Source: Heterobilharzia americana
Taxonomy: Eukaryota; Platyhelminthes; Trematoda; Strigeidida; Schistosomatidae
Length of the DNA stretch: 64,000 nt
NCBI GenBank assembly: GCA_944470555.2
Contig: OX104129.1
Span: 66,209,747-66,273,746, forward strand
Reading direction: 5' to 3'
The notes under the pieces are model-generated. The model made no database searches. It was not told the DNA's origin and was given only the letters and a program-made list of their open reading frames with translations. The translations under genes were made by a program, and so were the position numbers. Of the stretch, positions 23,550 through 33,714 are shown piece after piece. Positions within the stretch are counted from its first letter, which is position 1. Each line of letters starts with the position of its first letter.

Positions 23550-23760
23550 TTCCTTGTTGTTGTTGTCGTCCCACAAATTACCTTGATTGATTGATATTTC
23601 GCAAATATGTTGAAACTTGTATATATTAGAGTGAAGCCTGATGAGATCTAATTGAAAACAATATTGTTCGCTTACATGTCTTGTTATGATTTTTGTAATG
23701 GGAATTTTTAGCATTTTGAAATTGAGTGGATATACTATTGTGTTAGACACCGAGAATCAA
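23550..23760 (+). mobile_element. Penelope-like 3' terminal region
   Basis: Plus-strand sequence with ACAAATTACCTTGATTGATTG, TATTAGAGTGAAGCCTGATGAG and GTTCGCTTACATGTCTTG matches the 3' ends at 16500-16570 (plus) and 22260-22410 (minus). It contains the hammerhead at 23631-23675. No coding part is attached on its 5' side; SM-alpha tail lies there instead. Confidence 0.65.
23631..23675 (+). ncRNA. Hammerhead ribozyme motif at a Penelope-like 3' end (intact core)
   Basis: CTGATGA lies at 23638-23644 and GAAA at 23654-23657; cleavage would fall after UUC at 23669. Stem I pairs AAGC (23634-23637) with GCUU (23670-23673), extended by two pairs past a bulged G. Stem II is short (GAU/AUU with loop CUA). 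Stem III AACAA/UUGUU has a two-base loop. Penelope-like elements are known to carry hammerheads in their terminal repeats. Here all core residues are intact, unlike the sister copies at 16.5 and 22.3 kb. Confidence 0.65.
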
Positions 23761-24350
23761 CCGCTAGAAAGCTTTTGGGACCTAAGTCTTCTTCAGGGTC
23801 TTTCGTGAACTGGATTTCGTCATATAGTTTCAATGCTTAAGAGTGAATCTGAATCTCCGACAGAGTGTAGGTGTCATCAAGAATACAGATATACCTCGTC
23901 AATGAATGCTAAAGAATTAACCATAGACAGTATTGGTCCCGCAGGAACATATGGTTTGCGCTTCTTGACAAGCTATATAAACAGAGCTATCTAGACCCTT
24001 TAAGTCACGGTTCCTTCTAGATGTTGTCGTCGAATAATCCGTTTTCCAACCGTTATCCTGACTTTCTTCATATTCCTCCTCTCCATCCTTTCAGTCTTAC
24101 GCAGTCTAATTTAGAATTATTAGTTTGAAATGTTGATGAGTCACTTAGAATTGGTGTGATTTCGTATACATAGTTAGCTTTGCGCATTATTACTGCACCA
24201 GAACCTTTGTCTGGTCAAAGGAAAGCAAAGGTTTCATCATTTATTAAATTTCTTAATACTGCTTGGTGATATTGAGACAAAACTGGTGACCGTGAATTCG
24301 GTGATACAGTGTACTGATTACCAATATCAGAAAATCCCGATTTTAACGGA
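23760..24350 (-). mobile_element. Penelope-like RT N-terminal fragment
   Basis: Minus strand from about 24300: a DKGSGAVIMRKANYVYEITP segment (about 24215-24155) followed by ILSDSS is the conserved N-terminal block of Penelope RTs. After frameshifts YVPAGPILSMVNSLAF near 23960-23905 corresponds to the PLRPI-V-NSP block. It lacks the palm and endonuclease. Confidence 0.7.
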
Positions 24351-25526
24351 TTTTATCTTCGATCATTTAATCTAATGATATAAACTTTTAAATTGGGTTG
24401 CAGTGTCAATTTTGTTGACAATTTTTTTGGGAATATGGAATTTAAATTCAAGCGGAAGGACTTCAAATGTGACAAGTTCTAGATATACTTTACAAAATTT
24501 TCCTCAAAAAAATACAGTTGTTAACTTCGCTCTCCCATTGTAAGTCGCCCACAGTAAAATACGCACAGACTGTCGTTAAGTCACCCACCCTATCATATAC
24601 ATTTTGCTCTCTTCCAAACTTAAATATTTTATATGAACTCTACTCACTTTACTCTATTATCTCCTGTAACTACAAAACATTTTGAAGTTGTGCAGTCTAT
24701 GGTAAGTGTTTGCTTTCCATCTACCCTTTAGCCTTCTCCTTGAAGAATATTCACGTAATAACCCTATAAATAGTCAATCTTCTTCTCATGTTCTTCATGG
24801 CTCCCTGTGGCTTAGTCATTTTTACCATCTATGTTGCCGGTTGATCTTGTCAACTAGTTGAAAGTATGTTCACTTCTTGTGATGTTTAAATTTTGATAAT
24901 GTTTAGGTTGTAAACAGTTGAGAATAATCCTTGATATACTGAAAGTGAGCTTGTGTTATCATCCTCCAACATTTGTTTATTTCTTCTCTGTTGATGTTAA
25001 ATATTTATCATGACATCGACAGCTTCTTGTTTCTTGTCTCTAATCGACTAGTACCAATCAAGGTGAATTGCGATGCTAAGTCTTTTAACTTGATAACAAT
25101 TTGATAAAATGACTGATACAATTCGGTCAACAAGCAGGACTAGTTAGTTGCAGGTTAATTGACGTGATCCATTTCTATATGAGCTGAGTGGTATCTGTAA
25201 TAGCTTAGTGGTAACGTTTCTAAGTGCAGTTCTTCATGACATGAGTTGAGATCTATGAACAGTTATGAGTTGCTTTTAAGTTTCAGATACGTATTATTAG
25301 CAAGCGCTGATAAGCAGGTAATTTAGTTGTAGGTTTTTTTTGAGGTAAACAACAGGCATGAGCTTACGGCAGCATCTTCGAACACTTGTTATTGTTCCTT
25401 TTTTAAGTTTATAAATGTTATGAATTGTGTAAAATATTTTATATACTACTAATATATGATATTACCATGATAATTGACTCAGTATCCTTTACTTGTATGA
25501 TACCTAATGATTTCTTTTTAAAACAG
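24351..25526. other. Intronic stretch without recognisable gene
   Basis: AT-rich sequence in the 14.8 kb intron of the minus-strand gene. No coding pattern or known repeat recognised. Confidence 0.5.
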
Positions 25527-25790
25527 ACAGTGTTTCGATCATTGAAAGGGAGAGAGAAGAGAAGATTATTTTGCAGTTGCATAGAACTAATGTGAGAGAA
25601 AAGCTCTTTGAAATGTGTTCAAAGAAGACACTGACTGCAAGTATAACTCGTCAAAAATTCATTGATACTATGTTCCCTACTTTGAGAGTGATGTCATTGT
25701 ATGAGATACAGCATTCAACTATGCAGAATAAAATAGGTTACAAAAATATGTCATTTAACTTCAAACATTATCTATTAGTTAAATGTGTTT
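25527..25790 (+). CDS. Candidate exon of a nested plus-strand gene (unrecognised)
   Basis: After a pyrimidine-rich acceptor (TTTCTTTTTAAAACAG ending 25526) an open frame reads SVSIIEREREEKIILQLHRT, then NVREKLFEMCSKKTLT and KFIDTMFPTLRVM. It is a charged, helix-like sequence that looks coding. The frame closes at 25790 after KHYLLVKCV. No strong donor is visible, so either it is a terminal exon or the exon ends earlier near a weak GT. I cannot name the protein. It lies opposite to the host gene, inside its intron. Confidence 0.35.
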
Positions 25791-26424
25791 AAGGAAATGC
25801 TTTGATGAACCTGAGATGGGTTTCTACAAGCTGTTAAGTAATCAATAAACTGTGAATCTCTTTCTCTCTGTTTTAGAATGGCTATATAGAATAGACGACT
25901 GAATCTAGTCTTTCCTTTGGTTACAAGTTTCATGATTCCATCATTATCAGAAGTAATCGTAACTATAATTTGTTAAATATTGAATTAAATTCTTCTTCTT
26001 GATTGGGTTCTTTTGTTCATAATTAATTTCCCATCCTTTGGTGAAAATTTTTATAACGACTGTTTTAAACTGCTCCAATAATCCCCTGTCTTTTTAAAAA
26101 CCATGATGGATTCAAGCTTTACTTCAAATCTTCTTATTCGTTAATAGTCAAGACACAAAATGTAACAGCATAACTGCATGATGTATTCCCCTGAGAGAAT
26201 GATGTAATTTCAGTGGTTAGGAGGTGAATGAACTTCAGACAATTCCTCCTATTCAGGTATTCAAAAAGAAAAATTCTAGGCACTCACTAATTTAGATCAC
26301 TTTGAAGAAAGTTTCCAAGCATCCAAATCCTTATTTATCTCATATTTTTTTAACTTCAAGTTTGCCTAACATTGACATCTGCTTATTGCAAAGTATTGCG
26401 GATTATATTAATGATGAATAATGA

Positions 26425-26680
26425 CTAGCTGTGAAATCTAGGACATGCGTCTCATCCTATTTAGGACTCATCAGCCGGACGTGCTCACCTTCCAGTGAGC
26501 CATGTTATTCTTACTAAAACTAGAAACCCGATGTCGATCGCTTCAAACGCCAGAAAGATATCCAATAGGCTACCAAGTCACGTTAGCCACCTCTTGTGGG
26601 ATGAGTAAATTTTTATTTTGTTACTCGTCAATTCGGTCCAATCAACGACGGGATAATGAGAGTAACAACACAAATATCGT
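26425..26680 (-). repeat. SM-alpha-like SINE with near-complete hammerhead
   Basis: Minus strand: head-like part at about 26600-26510 (GTGGCTAACGTGACTTGG and GGCGTTTGAAGCGATCG), then CTGATGAGTCCTAAATAGGA with GAGAC in place of GAAAC. The core A to G change should weaken cleavage. At 26630-26680 a tail-like part in plus orientation (AATTCGGTCCAATCAACGAC) adjoins, so this too is partly inverted. A similar tail piece sits at 22108-22160. Confidence 0.7.
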
Positions 26681-27744
26681 AGATTATGTTTACTTTTACA
26701 AAAAGATTCCCCTGTCCTTTTTAAATTGTTCGCTTCACTTTTTGTCTCTCAAGAGTTAAACAAAAGTTCGTCGAAATCCAAGCATCGGAAATAGAAAGAA
26801 AAGTCTGTCGAATTTGATAACCTTCATTTTCTTAGGTTAGGTGATTTTAAGCTAAGCGGTTAAATAACCCCATAAAAATGAATTTTCCAGATTTAATCTG
26901 AACGATAAGCATCATTTATCTTGGTGGTTTTCAAGAAATTATTCAGACCTTGATGAAATTAAGCTAACGTTTCTTTTGACTGCGACTTCACAACCGCGTC
27001 CATAATAAAGACATCATGCAGATGATAGTTGAAAGGACAAATCCTAGAAAAAATTCTAAAGTAACTGGAACAATCTCATCTGTTGATGTGAAATTAAAAC
27101 CCAGTCAACAGCTGGGTACATTAGTTAAGTCAGTACAAAACTAAGCCGGTAATCTGGAAGACGCTGAAACGAAACATGTTGCGAAACAGGTTTTCTTTTA
27201 AACTTTAGTCATCATATCCTTACATCATTCAAATGTGTTTCATTCGGGGTTTGGAAAGAAGGATTCACACTCAGGTGAAATAGGTGTTCAGTGATCATAT
27301 ATTTTCAATGGTTCTCCGGTTAACACTAATTCACCCTGAAAGCTGCTTCAAAACCAAATATATTCAGTCATAGTAATCAGACTGGTTCTGATTACCACAA
27401 TAATTCCACCAATGAGAACACAGCAAATCTCCTTTTTGGGAACAAGTTTACAGTTGTGATACCGATAGATTTGGCCTGTTTTCTTTTGAAAAAACTATTA
27501 TATTTAAGCCAAGGACTTGACCAATGTGATGGAGCATAGTTCCATATTAAACTGATTTGAAAATATAATTGTCCTCTGTTTTTGTAGAAAAAAAGACTAA
27601 GACGAAGGTAAACGCGGCAAGATAACTGCTTACTGAAGGGTCACTAACTTGAAAGGAACCAATTAGCTACTTGCTGAATGTGCAGACTATATATTCAATC
27701 GTTTAACCAATCAAATAAGAGTTTGGTAAGACAAACTCCACTTG
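26681..27744. other. Intronic stretch without recognisable gene
   Basis: No coding frame with splice signals and no recognisable repeat seen. Confidence 0.5.
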
Positions 27745-28215
27745 AATTCAGTGGTTTATGAAGATTTGGTGATTTTTCAAGTTGGCATTCATCATGGATT
27801 GACATAGGTTGGAGTAACATTGGAAACCCTGGAACACCGGATAGGTGTTTCGTTCTAGGATGGGACCCTTCAACAGTGCGTACACAGCACCACGCCAGGG
27901 CTCGAACCCACGACCGTCAGGTTCCGTGTCCAGCACGTTACCACTGAGTCAGAATCCAGTGGTCCATATTTCTTACTTCTATCAGTTCATGAGATACCGT
28001 GACCATCTCCCAATGTCGTCGTTGGGTATTTGCCGTCATGGCCACCAGGTTCCCTCACCGGTCATGACTATACTTTGGAACTTCAGGAATCACCTCTCGA
28101 AGCTAGTCACCAGTGAGCACTAGAAGTTTCATACTAGGACGAAATAGCTGTCCAGTGCTCCCAGGTTTCCGATGTTCTTCCAAATGATGTCGGTCCATGA
28201 TGAATAACAACTTGA
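27745..28215. repeat. Hammerhead SINE pair, inverted
   Basis: A minus-strand copy (27745-27965) has good box A (CTCAGTGGTAACGTGCTGG) and box B (GGTTCGAGCCC) and a ribozyme block with GAAAC but TTGAAGG in place of CTGANGA. A plus-strand partial copy (about 28100-28215) faces it, with GGACGAAATAGCTGTCCAG and a lost CTGANGA box, ending in the GTCCATGATGAATAAC tail. The 135 bases between are not recognisable SINE. Confidence 0.7.
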
Positions 28216-28239
28216 AGATATACTTCACCCACTGACCTT

Positions 28240-28243
28240 TAGC

Positions 28244-28340
<97 letters not shown>

Positions 28341-28395
28341 ATAGTAGTAATAGTAGTGGTAATAGTAATAGTAATAGTGGTAGTAGTAGTAACGT
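28240..28395. repeat. TAG/CTA trinucleotide microsatellite
   Basis: About 32 uninterrupted AGT units from about 28243 to 28339 continue as interrupted AAT/AGT/GGT units to about 28395. It follows directly on the plus-strand SINE tail region. The long threonine frame it creates on the minus strand is an artefact. Confidence 0.95.
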
Positions 28396-28616
28396 TACCC
28401 AAACTGAAAAAATATAATGCAGTGTTAGTATTCATAATCTGACCTGTAAAAGAATGTTTTCATTGTTCTCCCCAGTTGTAATAATTAGGAATTCCTCCTT
28501 AGGAAAGCACAATTCCATATGCTTATTATTCTTACAAACGATACTAAACCTAGACATAAAAATCTCTGGATATTATTTCAGTACACATAGCGGTTTCATC
28601 AGCTTGACAAACTTAC

Positions 28617-29122
28617 CTGTACTTCATTCATATATATTTCTTTATCCTGAGCATACTCTTGTGACTGATGATTCCATACATTTGAAAAATTGGTTATCAA
28701 TCTTGCTGGTTCGCAGATATCCCTCATTTCTTCATAGCTTCTGTACGGTATAACAGGAAGATTACGCAGTTTGTCAATTGTCAATATAATCGGTTTAAAC
28801 TTCCGTCGTTGGTATGATGACATCAGTGAGGAGGTTAGTCGCATTCCAACCAATATATCTTTGAAACTGTTATCTAAGTTTAAAACCACTGAAGATAATG
28901 GAGGTACGTTTGAGGATGTATAGATAAAATTTGTTGATGGTTTACGTGCTACAATCCATTTTGGTGGATTAATTCGAAATAAATGTCCACTTTGTAGTAC
29001 TAAACAACACGATCCCCAATAGTTGACAAGATCTTCTCGAAGTCTGTTAGTTTTCAATAATCCTTGATCATTGTACTTTAATTTCGCTATACTGCTTACA
29101 GTATGAAGCGGTGTATTTCCAC
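28617..29122 (-). CDS. CFAP92/KIAA1257-like protein, internal exon
   Basis: A 506-base exon starts after TTTATTACTTTCATACAG (exon from 29122) and ends at GTACAG|GTAAGTTT (exon end 28617). Entry phase completes the AGT codon begun by the 31467 exon and exit is phase 0, matching the 13845 exon. It encodes GNTPLHTVSSIAKLKYNDQG, later PILTIDKLRNLPVIPYR-like sequence (as KPIILTIDKLRNLPVIPYRS) and ICEPARLITNFSNVW. The last two look like the start of a C2-like module that KIAA1257 proteins have. Confidence 0.78.
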
Positions 29123-29411
29123 CTGTATGAAAGTAATAAATATATATTTATAGATTTGTTTGTATTGTGTTCCAGTGAAACAAGTGGATTAAATTATTCC
29201 ATAAGAATAAAACCGAATCACCTGAAAGTTGAAATTTTTTAAGCTATTGGAAACTTTATTCATGACAGTTGAATGAATGTATAACCTAACCACTTTTTTT
29301 CTGAATACTAACATATATTCTTGTTACTAGGCAACGACTGAAGATGATTACACTTTGTAATCTTAAGTTGGGGTGTTTCTGGCAGAAAGACAGTTAACAC
29401 CATAGTTGGAT

Positions 29412-29581
29412 ATTAGATATAGATTGTATTTGTGTAAGTTACAACGAGTTTGAAATCAAATAATTCCAACGTTTCTCACGAAAGTTTGGTCCAAGCTTCT
29501 TCAGGGACCAGACTTGCGTGTGAAACGGAATTATTTGATTTCAAAACCCTATAACTTACACAAATACAATCTATATCTAAT
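29412..29581. repeat. Near-perfect 170-base palindrome
   Basis: Left arm TTAGATATAGATTGTATTTG (from 29413) is the complement of the right arm ending at 29580. Inner arm parts TGAAATCAAATAATTCC (29451-29467) and GGAATTATTTGATTTCA (29527-29543) also match. Similarity continues to a centre at about 29497 (GGTCCAAGCTTCTTCAGGGACC). A related centre motif occurs at 23786-23812 beside a Penelope fragment. It may be a fold-back derived from an element end. It lies in the host intron. Confidence 0.85.
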
Positions 29582-30244
29582 GTCGACCGTTTACTCAGTG
29601 CCCAATATTTTACCATACTATAAGATTAAATCTTGTTCATAATTTATATAAATTCATAGTTGAATAGCTGATAATCTACTCAGTTGTAAATCATTTACAA
29701 ATAAGTCATTTTAACTCAGTGATATGCTATGATTCCCAGACTTTGTTTTCCCCTCATAATTCATATTTTTAAATCTTATTTTGTTTTTATTGTTCAGTGT
29801 TGCCAGTTTAACATCTCGTCAAGATAAATTTATACAAACTAATCTTTGTCTTCACTCTATAAACTATTTAGAATTGTAGAACAATGTAAGTGTTGTTTTG
29901 AGTGACCCATATAATTTACATTACTAATTTATGCAATTCATATGCATATATCTTCAGGTATATAAAGAAAAGTCCAGTTTTGCCTTTAAGTTCAATATCA
30001 CGTCAAGAAAAATGCTTATAATTCATCCAATGTGGTCGATTTTCAGTAAAGATTTCAGAAAGCTTGCAGCAGAAAGAAGTGGACATGTTTCTTGTGCATA
30101 TGGGTTGGTTAAAGGATGACAGTTGGTCTGATAGTATAATCCCCATACCTGTCCAGTTTTTTGGTCTTATCAATAAACTAAGAGAATGGGCATTTTGGTA
30201 TAAAATGACTGTTGACAATTAAAAAACTGATTCCAAAAGCTACT

Positions 30245-31250
30245 ACTACTACTACTATTGAACATCGTGCGAACATTCCATGTCCCTATGTTTACTTTTG
30301 CTCTCATAGGGAGAAGACACATCTACCCAACTGGCTTCTCGAAGGTTTTCACCAACCGGTGTCGTTTCGTCTCCCTGAATCCAGCGAAATTCAGCTTATC
30401 TTTTATATTTTCTCTGTGCTTTGAAGTTTCATTAGCGATTGTATTGGTTTTATGAGACTTTAAGTGAACGCATAAAAAACAGAGGTGATGATATTCAAAT
30501 AACAACAACTACTACACACACCAATTACCATCAACGTGAGAAATTGAAAGGAAGTTGTCTCTTTCACCTATCCACCTACCTAGGCAGCATCGTTTCAATT
30601 ACAGGCAACGACGGCACAGGTGAGGATGTCAAAACCACGATCGGAAAGACAGCAAGATAGGCCTTTCTTCATCAATCTGAAATCAGTATGGGGATCTACT
30701 CCACTCAGCACAAAGCCTGAACAACATCTCGAGTTTCAACACTAACGTCAGTCACATAATTCAGTGCTTCTGTGTGATGATTGAGAGACTCTGCGCGTTA
30801 CGAAAAGCATTTCCAACAAACTGCAGATATACATCATCAACAGGTGCCACCTACACTCACTCGATACTGAACACAGATCAGATGGATGGCCAGAATGATA
30901 AGAATCAGCAACCAGGAACTCACTGTGGCTGTCAACGAACCAACCAAGAAGTAAACGCACAACAAATATGCAGAAGAAGAAAGTGGAGATGGAATAAGCA
31001 TACACTGAGAAAGCTATTCGTAAACATCACGTGCCAGGTGAGGCCCTCGAGTAAAATCCAAAGGGGAAGCAACGAGTTAGGACTCGCGGTTGAAGGTGAA
31101 ATGGAGAAGATGGTGTGAGGAAGAAATGAAAGCTTGTGGGAAGTCGTGTAGCGTGGTTGAAGAGACTGAAGAGAAGAGAGTGAAAAGGTGGCGTGCTACT
31201 GAATACCTGTATTCCACTAGAAACCCAACGCATATATAATAAATAATAAT
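30245..31250 (+). mobile_element. RTE LINE copy with inverted 5' piece
   Basis: From 30245 to about 30460 the sequence matches the 5' end of the RTE element at 11.9-12.1 kb in minus orientation (for example CTTTCACCAACCGGTGTCGTTTCGTCTC). From about 30480 to 31230 the 3' part of the same family reads in plus orientation, with KRRKWRWN-like and MEGEMEK-like remnants and an altered AACCCAACGCATATATAATAAATAATAATA end. An inverted 5' segment joined to a 3' segment is what twin priming produces. Bases 30538-30945 are identical to 34301-34708. Confidence 0.75.
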
Positions 31251-31466
31251 ATATTTGAAATAAAATATTTCTAACATTTATCATTGAAATTCAGTCCAAG
31301 CTTATTAGAAGAAACAATCAAACTTAAAATATTGAGTGTTGTTTCTTGTATTATCCCATTGCTGATTGGAGAAATTTCAAATTATGCAAGTGGATAAAGC
31401 CTAACCACTAGCGAGTTTCTACTAACATTTTGCTGTCTTAATATTGTTAGAAATAAATTAACTTAC

Positions 31467-32304
31467 TCATCAAACGAATTTTTCTCTGAGATTGTAATGT
31501 CGGTTCACGTTTCTGATGGAGGAGTTCAATAGTTTCACTTTCCAATTTTATATTCATCGAAGTTTTACAATAGGTACTTAAAATATCTATTGTAGATTGA
31601 ATATCATTTAGGTTCATCTTGTCAATTGAATTTTCTCTCATTTGATTCATATTAGTATTTTTGACACTAACAGATCTTGGTCTATCAAATCTTGTTTGAA
31701 TAGAACATTTATCTCGTTGATCCCAACATTTAATGCGTATACCACCATTTTGTGTTAAATTCCAAAAGTCTATTATTGTCTCATCTGTAACCATAATTGG
31801 TATTTGTTCAGTCCAAACAATCCATAAAGTATCATTAAATTCGCATGGAGATGTTAATTTTGATGAACAGTTAGTTGGATATATTTTAGCAATAGATTTG
31901 GTGAAAATAACAACATCAGTAGAAAATAGATAATCATCACTATTGAGTATTGAATATTCTATGTGAAAATACATAAAGTTATTATGTCCTTGAGATGAGC
32001 TGGATGACCTTGAGTTGAAAGATTTAGGTCGAGTAACAACAACAGGCTCTTTGTTGAGTAATATTTGAGGATCAACAGCTAATACGAATGTCAGTATGAT
32101 GTCAGTAGTATGTTCTCCTTCTTCTTCACCTACTTCATCATCAACATTATCATCATCATCACTATTTTCACACTTTGTATCATTTGATTGCTTGACCCAA
32201 CACTTTTTACCCTTTCTCATTAAACTAACATGTGGTATTGAATGCATAATGTGTGGTAGTGTTGAAAATGAAGACGATTCACTTGTAGTTCTATTTTCTG
32301 ACAT
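31467..32304 (-). CDS. CFAP92/KIAA1257-like protein, first coding exon (DUF4550-like domain)
   Basis: The frame opens at ATG 32304 (upstream in-frame stop nearby, and the earlier GTG has no support) and ends at ATGA|GTAAGTT, exon end 31467, phase 1. It encodes 279 residues. Residues about 40-65 are very acidic. Residues about 108-215 resemble DUF4550: FMYFHIEYSIL, STDVVIFTKSIAKIYP, LWIVWTEQIPIMVTDETI and IKCWDQRDKCSIQTRFDRPR. In animals the related protein (CFAP92/KIAA1257) is linked to cilia and flagella, and the molecular role is not known to me. A non-coding or short upstream exon cannot be excluded. Confidence 0.75.
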
Positions 32305-32869
32305 AATTTCTGTGCATAATGATGACACTTTTGAAACTAGTACTTTTATTATTTGTTATGTTGATGGAAGAAACGTTTTAGCCAATCATATATCATTCTT
32401 ACTTGATTGGTTCGTTTTCACCTAGTTCATTTTAAGCACCGATAATAAAACAGCATTTGATGGCATCATCTTGTGTTAAATAGATATGGTGAACATTCAG
32501 GTTAACATGGAAGTGGCTTTCCGCAAAATTCAATATTAACTGGACATAAAGAGAATGTAGTCCACCTTCCTGGCACCAAAATGTAATTAAGAACAAAATA
32601 AATATACTAAATTAAATTAACTAAATATTAATGAAATAAACTTCTAACTTGCCTCCGGATGACTAAGGTGTTTTATGTTGTCTGTTAATGAGTATGGATT
32701 CGAGTAGGCTTCGACAACATTTTGCGCTCCCTTTTTGCTGGTTAACACTCACGTCTTCAGAGTCTCTCGTTCAGTCAGATAAGTTGGATAAACTTTTTCC
32801 CTAATAATCATTCTCACATTTATTCTATTTAAATATATTTCTGAATAACAATCATTTTGATTTGTGAAA
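32305..32869. other. Upstream region of the CFAP92-like gene
   Basis: This stretch lies between the first coding exon (minus) and a Penelope fragment (plus). It should hold the promoter of the minus-strand gene, but I see no clear TATA box or initiator that I would defend. The part from about 32640 on may already be Penelope-derived. Confidence 0.4.
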
Positions 32870-33705
32870 TAAAAAGTTGTCTACGACACGAAAAACATGA
32901 TCAGAGAAACTAATTTAGATATGAGACCTACTCATGTTACCTCTAATTGTATTTATTTATTCACTTGTACTTGCAACAGCATGTATGTTAGAAGAACGGA
33001 GAGGATCCTTATTAAACGAATCTCTAAACATGTACTGAAAAGTCTGTCATTGAGAGGTGGAAGACTACTAAAGAGCGCCATTGGCAAGCACATACTTGAT
33101 ATAAGTCATACCGTTGACTCAGATATAGCGTTTAAGGCAATCAATAGACAAAGAAATAGTAGATTGCTACGTTATGCAGAAGCAACAGCATTCCGTCGAT
33201 TGAAACCAGACTTATGTGTACAGAAAGAGTTTGTGGCTCACCTTTCGTTGCCTTTTTGAGTTGTTCTTTCCCTACAGCTTGATTTATTATCTTATCCCTT
33301 CATCTTATTGTCTCACATATTATTCTGAAACATTCATATTCCCATCAATTATTTTTTGGATTTACCTTAACCTATTATATTTTTATCATGTTTGTCAGTA
33401 TATTCTTTTCTATTCGTCTACCATTAACTCATACACTATCTTTGTTGTTCTCCCCCTACCATTAGAATTCTTACCACCTTGAGCTGTAATCACATTCCTG
33501 TACTACTATCACGTCATACTTTGCTTTGTGTTCACTGATCGATTTCAAAGTCTTACTTATTTCCCTGTATTGGTTGTTTAGATGGTGAACTTTGTCATTC
33601 ATCTATGTTCCCGTATATATTACTGTTACTTTGAAAACGATAACTGCTTAACCCGTGGTCAAAGGACTCACGAAAACCTAAGAGACCAGCAAAAAAATTA
33701 ATGAG
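32870..33705 (+). mobile_element. Penelope-like GIY-YIG endonuclease fragment and 3' region
   Basis: The open frame 32897-33259 encodes a nearly uninterrupted endonuclease. NCIYLFTCTCNSMYVRRTER has the C-x-C cysteines and YVR where YIG or YVG is usual. IGKHILDISHTVDSDIAFKA and LCVQKEFVAHLSLPF are the standard C-terminus. The loss of the catalytic glycine after YV suggests inactivity. An AT-rich 3' region follows to about 33705, where an RTE LINE begins. Confidence 0.8.
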
Positions 33706-33714
33706 GTTTATTAT

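Noticed and set aside
27890..27960. Possible tRNA gene on the minus strand
   Set aside because: Good A and B boxes, but it is the head of the hammerhead SINE and lacks a full cloverleaf.
28103..28435. Minus-strand open frame with a long threonine run
   Set aside because: It is the translation of the TAG microsatellite plus SINE sequence, not a gene.
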